From an uncultured Anaerolineales bacterium (GTDB lineage Bacteria > Chloroflexota > Anaerolineae > Anaerolineales > UBA11657): a DNA stretch of 6,405 nt. Below the pieces are notes generated by a model, which worked only from the letters and a program-made list of their open reading frames with translations, did not search any database and was not told the DNA's origin. The stretch is from NCBI GenBank assembly GCA_913031335.1, contig CAJWGI010000080.1:1-6405 (forward strand), given 5' to 3'. A program made the position numbers and the translations under genes. Positions 1-6,405 of the stretch are shown here, piece after piece (the stretch's first letter is position 1; each line of letters opens with the position of its first letter).

Positions 1-1583
1 CACACCCTTGGGCCGGCCGCCACGACCTCCGCAGAGACATCGTCTGCAAACTGCTCGAAGTTGGTCACAAACCGCGCCGCAAGGTCCAGCGCCTGCGCGT
101 CATACGCATCTTTATCAGCCCACGAATCGCGCGGGTTGAGCACCCCGGCCGGAACTCCGGGGCACTTTACCGGCATGTTCACTCCGAACAGCGGATGCTC
201 CTCGGTCTTTGTCTTCGCGAGCTCACCTTCGAGCGCGGCGTCCACCATAGCGCGCGTGTACGCGATTTCCATGCGCGCGCCCACCCCATATGCGCCTCCA
301 CTCCAGCCGGTATTCACCAGCCATGCCGCCGTTCCATGCTTGCGCATCTTTTCTCCGAGCATTTTCGAATAGACGGAGGGATGCAGCACCAGAAAAGGTG
401 CGCCGAAGCAAGCCGAGAATGTGGCCTCCGGCTCACTGACCCCGCGCTCTGTGCCTGCCACCTTGGCCGTATAGCCGGAAAGGAAATGGTACATTGCCTG
501 TTCCGGGGTCAGGCGACTGATTGGCGGCAGCACCCCAAACGCATCCGCCGTCAAAAAAAGCACATTGCGCGGATGCCTGCCTTGCCCGCCGCGCACATGG
601 TTTGGGATGAATTGAATCGGATACGAAGCGCGCGTGTTTTCCGTGATTGTCGCGCTATCCAAATCAAATTCGCGTGTATTCGCGTCCATGTCAACGTTTT
701 CCAGGATGGTGCCGAAGCGACTCAACGTGGCGAATATCTCCGGCTCCGCCTCCCGCGAAAGGCTGATGACCTTGGCATAGCATCCGCCCTCGAAGTTAAA
801 TACACCGCTGTCGCTCCACCCATGCTCATCATCGCCAATCAAGCCACGGTTCGCGACGGCTGAGAGCGTAGTTTTTCCCGTACCCGACAATCCGAAAAAG
901 ATCGCAGTCTCACCGTCCTCGCCGACATTGGCGGAGCAGTGCATCGGCAACACCCCGGCACCCGGTAAGAAATAATTCAGTACGGAAAAGATAGATTTCT
1001 TTATCTCGCCCGCGTAGCGCGTGCCTACTATCAGCACGGTCCGCTCTCCCAGGTTAAGCACTATCCCCGCTTTAGTACGCGTGCCGTGGCGTTGGTTATC
1101 CGCACCCATCCGTGGCGCATGCAGCACGGTGACGTCAGGGCGAAAGTCCTTCAAATCATCCTCGAGCGGCTGCAGAAACATGTTGTGTACGAACAGCGAC
1201 TGCCATGCGCCTTCGGAGATCACGCGCACCTTCAAGCGATTCTCCGCGTCAGCGCAAGCATACACATCCATGACGTACAGCGTGCTCTGCCCCAGATAGG
1301 CCTGTACATCAGCGCGCATCGCAGAAAATTGCTCGTCCTCCAGTGCCACGTTGGCATTCCCCCACCAGACATCTTCGGCCGTACTGGCCTCACGCACGAG
1401 GAAGCGGTCATTTGGTGAGCGGCCTGTATGCGGGGTGGTGACAGCGTGGAACGGGCCCGAGTTAGTGAGTTTCCCCTCGCCGCTGCGCACAGCAGCCTCC
1501 ACCAGAGCTGCCGGTGTCAGGTTCCAATGTTGTTCGGCATGCGCCAATCCGAAAGCGTCTAGCCCGTGTGTGCTTCGTATCAT
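1..1583 (-). CDS. pckA: ATP-dependent phosphoenolpyruvate carboxykinase, 3' end cut by window edge
   Basis: Catalyses oxaloacetate + ATP to PEP + CO2 + ADP in the cytosol, the entry step of gluconeogenesis (reversible). The frame is open from the ATG at 1583 to the left edge, 527 codons. Visible motifs: substrate-binding HTGRSPNDRF with Arg55; metal-ligand His215 in MHCSANVGE; P-loop GLSGTGKTTLS at 231-241 with Lys237; metal-binding GDDEHGW with Asp251/Asp252; FNFEGGCYAK just after; Arg318 in NTRASYPI; and FLTADAFGVLPP and the TERG loop further on. These match Arg65, His232, Lys254, Asp269 and Arg333 of the E. coli enzyme (540 aa), so it should be active. The last residues read AAGPRV; the E. 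coli protein ends in AAGPKL, and the next codon here begins TG, so a TGA stop just outside is likely. The start is set by AAGGAG 8 nt upstream. Third gene of a cluster behind mdh, 41 bases away. Confidence 0.97.
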   Translation of the reverse strand, partial: MIRSTHGLDAFGLAHAEQHWNLTPAALVEAAVRSGEGKLTNSGPFHAVTTPHTGRSPNDRFLVREASTAEDVWWGNANVALEDEQFSAMRADVQAYLGQSTLYVMDVYACADAENRLKVRVISEGAWQSLFVHNMFLQPLEDDLKDFRPDVTVLHAPRMGADNQRHGTRTKAGIVLNLGERTVLIVGTRYAGEIKKSIFSVLNYFLPGAGVLPMHCSANVGEDGETAIFFGLSGTGKTTLSAVANRGLIGDDEHGWSDSGVFNFEGGCYAKVISLSREAEPEIFATLSRFGTILENVDMDANTREFDLDSATITENTRASYPIQFIPNHVRGGQGRHPRNVLFLTADAFGVLPPISRLTPEQAMYHFLSGYTAKVAGTERGVSEPEATFSACFGAPFLVLHPSVYSKMLGEKMRKHGTAAWLVNTGWSGGAYGVGARMEIAYTRAMVDAALEGELAKTKTEEHPLFGVNMPVKCPGVPAGVLNPRDSWADKDAYDAQALDLAARFVTNFEQFADDVSAEVVAAGPRV

Positions 1584-1591
1584 AGTATCAG

Positions 1592-1597
1592 CTCCTT
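1592..1597 (-). promoter_or_regulatory. Shine-Dalgarno site of pckA
   Basis: On the minus strand AAGGAG lies 8 nt before the ATG at 1583-1581. It is the strongest ribosome binding site in the window and fixes the pckA start. It implies pckA is translated independently rather than only by coupling to mdh, whose stop is at 1625-1627. Confidence 0.85.
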
Positions 1598-1624
1598 TTC
1601 CCCATCATTGCAGAAATGTTGCGC

Positions 1625-2601
<977 letters not shown>

Positions 2602-2615
2602 CCGATCTCACCCGC

Positions 2616-3518
2616 TTAACTTTTCCCGTTGTGATGCACGGCAGCCACCCTTCCATCGGCCGCCCGCACAGCGGTAAATGCCGAGATCGCAACCGCCAGC
2701 ATGTCATCGTCCGGGTCGCGAGTAGTCAGTCGCTGCAGCGCAAGAGTCGGGCGCACCAGCAGGCGCACAAAACCGATGTGCATGTTTCTGCCGGTCAAAC
2801 GCAGGTATTCATAAGCCAGCGAGGCCAACACCGGCAGCAGCAGCAATCGGGTACCCAAGCGCCACAGCAATGGCAAAGGACCAAAAGCGGCAAATATCAA
2901 AACCGAAAGCACGATCACCACCAGTAGAAATGCCGTCCCACAGCGGGGATGCTCCCGCGGAAACCGCGCCACCGACTCGGGCGTTAGTTCCGCGTCAGCC
3001 TCAAACGCGTGAATCGTTTTGTGCTCTGCTCCGTGGTAGCCGTAGATCCGCCGAATATCCGGCACGAAACCAATCGCCCAGATGTACCCCACCACCAGCC
3101 CCAACCGCGCGAAACCCTCCAGTAGGTTTCCCGCGCCTACCGACAAGCCAACCCATTCTTCCCCGGCCTGCCCCAGCGCCGCGGGGAGCAAGAAAAACAG
3201 CCCGATGCCAAGCATCAGCGAGATTGCCATTGTTCCCCACGCCAGCGAGCCCTCGTAATCCGCTTCCTCGCCTCCCGCGACAGAGGCTGAGTACATCAGG
3301 CTGCGCACGCCCAGCCCGAATGCGTCCACCAGCCCGACGACCCCGCGCACAAATGGAGTTCGAGCAATGCGCCCGCGAAGCGGACCTGTGAGGGTCTGCG
3401 TGAATAGCTCAATCTTGCCGTCCGGGTTGCGCACTGCCACGGCCATGGCCCGTGCGTTGCGCATCATCACCCCTTCGATCACCGCCTGTCCACCATAAAT
3501 TGGATTCTCGGTCTGCAT
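2616..3518 (-). CDS. DUF1385 family (YqhQ-like) multi-pass membrane protein
   Basis: 300 aa from the chosen ATG. Family signatures in order: GGQAVIEGVMMR (9-20), a short soluble region, hydrophobic segments at about 92-113 and 136-152, then FVPDIRRIYGYHGAEHKTIHAFE (151-173), HPRCGTAFLL (190-199), further hydrophobic segments at about 196-213 and 222-237, and QRLTTRDPDDDM (262-273) near the end. The conserved HGAEHK histidines, HPRCG cysteine and acidic DDD run look like metal- or substrate-binding positions, but the biochemical function is not known to me and none is assigned. An in-frame GTG at 3554 would add 12 residues. It is rejected because the predicted promoter starts RNA only about 9 nt upstream of it, whereas ATG 3518 has a GAGAG-like ribosome site 5 nt upstream and places the family motif near the N-terminus. 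It is the first gene of the cluster with mdh and pckA; a functional link to them is not evident. Confidence 0.93.
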   Translation of the reverse strand: MQTENPIYGGQAVIEGVMMRNARAMAVAVRNPDGKIELFTQTLTGPLRGRIARTPFVRGVVGLVDAFGLGVRSLMYSASVAGGEEADYEGSLAWGTMAISLMLGIGLFFLLPAALGQAGEEWVGLSVGAGNLLEGFARLGLVVGYIWAIGFVPDIRRIYGYHGAEHKTIHAFEADAELTPESVARFPREHPRCGTAFLLVVIVLSVLIFAAFGPLPLLWRLGTRLLLLPVLASLAYEYLRLTGRNMHIGFVRLLVRPTLALQRLTTRDPDDDMLAVAISAFTAVRAADGRVAAVHHNGKS

Positions 3519-3569
3519 GATAGCTCTCACAAAAAATAGGGTAAGCGCCTGCACTCACCCACGCGAAGC

Positions 3570-3598
3570 ATTCTACAGCCACAGCGAGCGAGCGTCAA
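3570..3598 (-). promoter_or_regulatory. sigma70-like promoter for DUF1385-mdh-pckA
   Basis: On the minus strand TTGACG (3598-3593) is followed after exactly 17 bases by TAGAAT (3575-3570). Both boxes match the consensus at 5 of 6 positions. The predicted RNA start is near 3563, giving a leader of about 45 nt before the DUF1385 ATG at 3518. No comparable promoter or terminator was seen before mdh or pckA, so this is the likely promoter for all three genes. Confidence 0.7.
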
Positions 3599-3599
3599 G

Positions 3600-3626
3600 T
3601 AGACGCACTGCCGATTATGTTATACT
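3600..3626 (+). promoter_or_regulatory. extended -10 promoter for the sigma-factor gene
   Basis: TGTTATACT at 3618-3626 combines the extended -10 TGn (3618-3620) with TATACT (5 of 6). The -35 region is poor: the best hexamer is TAGACG at 3600-3605 (4 of 6) with a short 15-bp spacer, as is tolerated for extended -10 promoters. The RNA start would be about 3632-3634, leaving roughly a 74-nt leader. This is a housekeeping-type promoter; I saw no GGAAC-type ECF -35 motif that would indicate autoregulation. Confidence 0.55.
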
Positions 3627-3632
3627 GCCGAT
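3607..3632 (+). repeat. 9-bp direct repeat bracketing the -10 box
   Basis: ACTGCCGAT occurs at 3607-3615 and again at 3624-3632, identical copies 17 bp apart start to start. The second copy begins inside the TATACT box and runs to the predicted RNA start; the first fills part of the spacer. The placement suits an operator for a repressor, but that is inference; a chance duplication is possible. Confidence 0.5.
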
Positions 3633-3706
3633 GCAGTCATTTTTGCAACGCAACTTCACCCGCGCGAATATGTTCTAACAGCCGGGACGGCGGAGAAACC
3701 CTGAAT

Positions 3707-4270
3707 TTGAGCGACACGTCCCCGAAAGATGCCGTGCTCGTAAAACGCGCTAAGAAAAACCCGCAGGAGTTCGGCGCGATATACGAGCGCTACGTCACGC
3801 GAATCTTCAATTACGTGTACTACCGCACCGGCAACGCCCACGACGCCGAAGATTTGACAGCGCGCGTTTTCGTGCGCGCGATGAATCATATCCCCGCGTA
3901 CAAAGAGCGCGGTCTGCCTTTTTCCGCATGGCTGTATCGCATCGCCCACAACCTTGTGGCAAACTGGCACCGAGACGGCCAGCGCCGTCAGCTGCTGCCG
4001 CTCCATGGGCACATCTCAGCGGACTCCGACGCCGAGCAGCCCGACCAGGTCACTGAAAGAAACGAACAGACGGCGATGCTTCTGGAAGCAATCCGCACGC
4101 TGCCCGGCGACCGTCAGGAACTGCTAATCTTGAAATTCGTGGAACGGCTTCCAAACGCTGAGATAGCGCGCATGATGCGGCGCAGCGAGGGTGCGGTGAA
4201 AAGCCTGTACCATCGCACCCTCCTGGCCCTGCGCAAAGAACTCTCGAATGGGAATATGACCCATGACTGA
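3707..4270 (+). CDS. ECF-type sigma-70 family RNA polymerase sigma factor
   Basis: Directs RNA polymerase to alternative promoters. 187 aa from TTG 3707. Region sigma2 spans about residues 21-92: FGAIYERYVTRIFNYVYYRTGN, then the core-binding/-10 motif DAEDLT at 46-51, then FSAWLYRIAHNLVANWHRD. A linker of about 30 residues rich in D, E and Q follows. Region sigma4 spans about 123-177: LEAIRTLPGDRQELLILKFVE, with the helix-turn-helix NAEIARMMRRSEGAVKSLYHRTLLALRKEL at about 150-179. There is no sigma3, as in ECF factors. Start: an ATG at 3617 lies inside the predicted promoter and upstream of the RNA start, and its added N-terminus is unlike the family. GGAG at 3692-3695 is followed by in-frame CTG 3701 (5 nt) and TTG 3707 (11 nt), and either could be used. 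The gene overlaps the next by 8 bases. Subgroup and target promoters cannot be judged from the sequence alone. Confidence 0.92.
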   Translation: MSDTSPKDAVLVKRAKKNPQEFGAIYERYVTRIFNYVYYRTGNAHDAEDLTARVFVRAMNHIPAYKERGLPFSAWLYRIAHNLVANWHRDGQRRQLLPLHGHISADSDAEQPDQVTERNEQTAMLLEAIRTLPGDRQELLILKFVERLPNAEIARMMRRSEGAVKSLYHRTLLALRKELSNGNMTHD

Positions 4271-4616
4271 CAGCAAAACCGAAGCATCCCCGATGGAGGG
4301 TGAAGCCCCCGCCACAAAAGCTAAACGCTCTCTGTTTGCAGACTTGCTGGCCACCTCACATGCCATAAAGCGAGTTCTGGCGCCCGTCGATGTGCGTCCA
4401 TCCTTTGTCAGCAGACTTGCCGACGAGCTCAATGCCAACGTCGAGAATGCCCGCGCCGCCTTAGTGCGCCGCCAGCAACGCCACGAGAGGGTGAAGTGGA
4501 CCGTCATCGGCGCGGGTCTCATGTTCTATTCCCTTACATTAGGCGTGGTTCTCATTCGGATCGTGCGCTGGGCCTTGAGCCGCATGCGGCAATCATCGCC
4601 CACCCACGGCAGTTAA
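4263..4616 (+). CDS. small single-pass membrane protein, candidate anti-sigma factor
   Basis: 117 aa. The ATG overlaps the sigma-factor stop (8 shared bases) with no clear ribosome site of its own, so translation is probably coupled. Visible: a polar N-terminus; a helix-prone stretch SLFADLLATSHAIKRVLAPV (23-42); then DVRPSFVSRLADELNANVENA (43-63), reminiscent of the P-x-F-x-x-x-L-x-x-x-L segment often seen in proteins encoded beside ECF sigma factors; a basic RRQQRHERVK (69-78); and one transmembrane helix at about 79-102. The C-terminal tail is short and basic, so there is essentially no sensor domain on one side of the membrane. There is no HxxxCxxC zinc anti-sigma motif. The anti-sigma role rests on gene order, overlap and topology; I do not recognise a named family. 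It could instead be an unrelated membrane protein. Confidence 0.75.
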   Translation: MTDSKTEASPMEGEAPATKAKRSLFADLLATSHAIKRVLAPVDVRPSFVSRLADELNANVENARAALVRRQQRHERVKWTVIGAGLMFYSLTLGVVLIRIVRWALSRMRQSSPTHGS

Positions 4617-4621
4617 TCGCC

Positions 4622-6364
4622 TTGCGCACACCCATCGACGCAGCCGTAAAACCGGCCTCCGCCCGGGCAGATGTACGCGCCAGCCTTCCTGATGGCCGTG
4701 TGCTCAGCGCGCCGCAAGGCGTCACCGTCGAGAGCATGATCCGGGCATCAGCGCTTCCTGGCGAAATACCCACCGTTGCCGCGCTGGTGGACGGCGAGCT
4801 CGCTGAGCTTACCACCTCACTGCGGCGCGACGCCGCCCTGCAGCCCGTCACCATGGCTAGCGCGGACGGGATGCGCGTCTATCGGCGCTCGCTTTCCTTC
4901 ATGCTCATCACCGCGGCGCGCGAGCTCTTCTCCGACGTCGCTGTCTTTATTGACCACTCGGTTTCAAACGGCGGCTATTTCTGCCATGTCACCGGCAGAA
5001 ATCCTTTCAGTAAGAATGAACTGGGCATCATCAAAACCAGAATGCGCGAAATCGTCTCGGCAGACGAACCAATAACCCGGCGGGAAGTGTCGCTGCCAGA
5101 GGCAATAAAGATATTCGAGAAGAATCACGATGACGACAAAGTGCGTCTGCTGCGCTACCGCGAGAAACCCAGCCTGGTCATCTACTCGCTGCGCGAAATG
5201 CGCGACTACTTTCACGGCTACATGGTGCCGAGCACCGGATACCTGCCTTACTTCGACCTGACAGCCGCCGGAGACGGCTTCATCCTCTGGTACCCACGCC
5301 GCCGGGACCCGACTAGGCTGCATCCGCCGGCGGCGCCCTCACCGCTTTTTGCCGCCTTTCAGGAATACGGCGGCTGGTTGCGCATGCTCGGCGTCCACAA
5401 CGTCGGCGGCCTGAATGAAGCGATAGAAAATGAGCGCATCCACGAGTTATCGCTGGTCGCCGAGGCCCTGCATGAACAGCACATTGCCAGGATTTCCACC
5501 GAAATCGCCGCGCTGCATCCCCGCCCCCGACTGGTGCTCATAGCCGGGCCGTCGAGCGCCGGCAAGACAACATTCAGCAAACGGCTCACTGTGCAATTGT
5601 TGGCGCACGGCATCCGCCCATTTCATATGGGCGTGGATGATTTTTTCGTTGACCGCGAAAAGACGCCGCTGGACGAAAACGGCGACCTCGACTTCGAATC
5701 CCCGAACGCTATCGACATTCACCGCTTGAACCGGGACCTGCGCGCGCTCGCCGGCGGTGAGGAAGTGGCACTTCCGCGTTACAATTTCATGACCGGTAAG
5801 AGCGAACCCGGCCCGACGCTGCGGCTGGGCGCGGGCCACGTCATTCTGCTGGAGGGCATCCACTGCCTGAACCCTGACCTGATTACGCGCGTGCCTGACG
5901 AAAGCGTTTATCGCATTTTTGTTTCCGCACTGACGCAGCTCAATCTTGACCGGCACAATCGCGCCTCCACCACGGACACACGCCTGATTCGGCGCCTGGT
6001 GCGCGACGCCCACCAACGCGGATGGTCACCCCGGGAAACCATCCAGCGCTGGGAAAGCGTGCGCCGGGGAGAAAAGCGCCACATAATTCCGTACCAGCAA
6101 AACGCGGACACAATGTTTAATTCCGCACTGGCGCATGAACTCGCGGTGTTGCGTCCACTGGCCGAACCGTTATTGCTGCAGGTGCAGCCGCGCACCTCGG
6201 CACGCGTCGAAGTAAAACGACTGCTCGCGTTGCTGCAATGGTTTCGACCCTGCCCCGCTGACGTCGTACCCGGTAATTCAATATTGCGGGAGTTCATCGG
6301 CGGTTCGGCTCTGAAGGATTTCAGCGCATGGGATTTGCGGCACGCCGGTACGCACGGAGAATGA
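4622..6364 (+). CDS. TGS/ThrRS-SAD-like/uridine kinase-fold nucleoside kinase
   Basis: A three-part fusion known from several phyla, 580 aa from TTG 4622. The N-terminal TGS domain (about 18-86) starts DVRASLPDGRVLSAPQGV. A ThrRS second-additional-domain-like region follows: RRSLSFMLITAARELF (88-103), DHSVSNGGYF, and DYFHGYMVPSTGYLPYFDL (195-213). The C-terminal kinase domain carries the P-loop GPSSAGKTT (309-317), VDDFFVDR with Asp339 (338-345), PRYNF (385-389), the Walker-B-like ILLEGIH (408-414) and the lid RLIRRLVRDAHQRG (about 454-467). It probably phosphorylates a nucleoside, uridine or similar, with NTP; the true substrate is unproved. The start is uncertain: TTG 4622 lies 5 nt after the upstream stop with a weak ribosome site, while GTG 4496 has GAGAGG 5 nt upstream but would overlap the previous gene by 121 bases with an atypical N-terminus. 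Tightly packed behind the sigma gene pair. Confidence 0.92.
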   Translation: MRTPIDAAVKPASARADVRASLPDGRVLSAPQGVTVESMIRASALPGEIPTVAALVDGELAELTTSLRRDAALQPVTMASADGMRVYRRSLSFMLITAARELFSDVAVFIDHSVSNGGYFCHVTGRNPFSKNELGIIKTRMREIVSADEPITRREVSLPEAIKIFEKNHDDDKVRLLRYREKPSLVIYSLREMRDYFHGYMVPSTGYLPYFDLTAAGDGFILWYPRRRDPTRLHPPAAPSPLFAAFQEYGGWLRMLGVHNVGGLNEAIENERIHELSLVAEALHEQHIARISTEIAALHPRPRLVLIAGPSSAGKTTFSKRLTVQLLAHGIRPFHMGVDDFFVDREKTPLDENGDLDFESPNAIDIHRLNRDLRALAGGEEVALPRYNFMTGKSEPGPTLRLGAGHVILLEGIHCLNPDLITRVPDESVYRIFVSALTQLNLDRHNRASTTDTRLIRRLVRDAHQRGWSPRETIQRWESVRRGEKRHIIPYQQNADTMFNSALAHELAVLRPLAEPLLLQVQPRTSARVEVKRLLALLQWFRPCPADVVPGNSILREFIGGSALKDFSAWDLRHAGTHGE

Positions 6365-6405
6365 CCACTCCGATGCCAACGCTCACCAACGACTGCAAAC
6401 TCGAA
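6361..6405 (+). CDS. start of an unidentified ORF, cut by window edge
   Basis: An ATG at 6361 overlaps the kinase stop as ATGA, and a second in-frame ATG follows at 6373. The frame stays open for 15 codons (MTTPMPTLTNDCKLE) to the right edge. GGAG at 6356-6359 is 1 nt from the first ATG and 13 nt from the second, neither ideal. The ATGA overlap fits the close packing of this cluster. Too short to recognise; it may not be a gene. Confidence 0.35.
   Translation, partial: MTTPMPTLTNDCKLE

Noticed and set aside
195..863. Long plus-strand open frame (222 codons) opposite pckA
   Set aside because: The minus strand encodes an unmistakable PckA with all active-site motifs over the same bases. The plus-strand product shows no recognisable domain and is a GC-rich shadow.
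2870..3391. 173-codon plus-strand open frame opposite the DUF1385 gene
   Set aside because: Pro/Arg/Ala-rich composition typical of an antisense frame; the minus strand carries the conserved DUF1385 motifs.
3627..3645. Short CTGC/GCAG arms followed by TTTTT (3640-3644), looking like a mini-terminator
   Set aside because: The stem is only 4 bp and lies at the predicted start of the sigma transcript, too weak to call an attenuator.
3861..3880. CGCGCG inverted repeat with an 8-base loop
   Set aside because: It lies inside the sigma2 coding region and is fully explained by codons for the conserved TARVFVRA segment; no sign of a terminator.
5447..6016. 189-codon minus-strand open frame opposite the kinase
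   Set aside because: Antisense to the P-loop kinase domain, with no ribosome site or recognisable motif.

Overview
The window is a compact, GC-rich bacterial chromosomal segment with two divergently transcribed gene clusters that meet at a short control region near 3519-3706. No mobile element, CRISPR array, tRNA or rRNA was seen. The gene content is mostly recognisable housekeeping or regulatory families. The LDH-like (type 3) malate dehydrogenase closely resembles the Chloroflexus enzyme as I recall it. The DUF1385/YqhQ membrane protein and the TGS-containing nucleoside kinase also occur in Chloroflexota, Armatimonadota, Firmicutes and related phyla. I therefore suspect a Chloroflexota- or Armatimonadota-like organism; this is an inference from family resemblance, not a demonstrated assignment.

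Minus-strand cluster (about 3598 down to 1), read in transcription order: a sigma70-like promoter (TTGACG-17-TAGAAT), a DUF1385 multi-pass membrane protein, malate dehydrogenase (mdh), and ATP-dependent phosphoenolpyruvate carboxykinase (pckA, running off the left edge and almost complete). The gaps are 49 and 41 bases with no convincing terminator, so one transcript is likely. Mdh makes oxaloacetate from malate and PckA converts it to PEP, a two-step route from the TCA cycle into gluconeogenesis (reversible, so it can also run anaplerotically). A small inverted repeat sits on the mdh ribosome binding site.

Plus-strand cluster (about 3600 to the right edge): an extended -10 promoter bracketed by a 9-bp direct repeat, an ECF-type sigma factor with a probable non-ATG start, a small single-pass membrane protein overlapping it by 8 bases (candidate anti-sigma factor without a zinc motif), a TGS + ThrRS-like SAD + uridine-kinase-fold protein, and the first codons of a further ORF overlapping the kinase stop. 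The genes are packed within a few bases of each other, which suggests co-transcription and translational coupling.

The least ordinary parts are the back-to-back promoters with the direct repeat, the sigma/membrane-protein pair tied to a nucleoside kinase, and the kinase's ThrRS-derived N-terminus in which the editing-site residues appear replaced. I saw nothing that amounts to a wholly new system.
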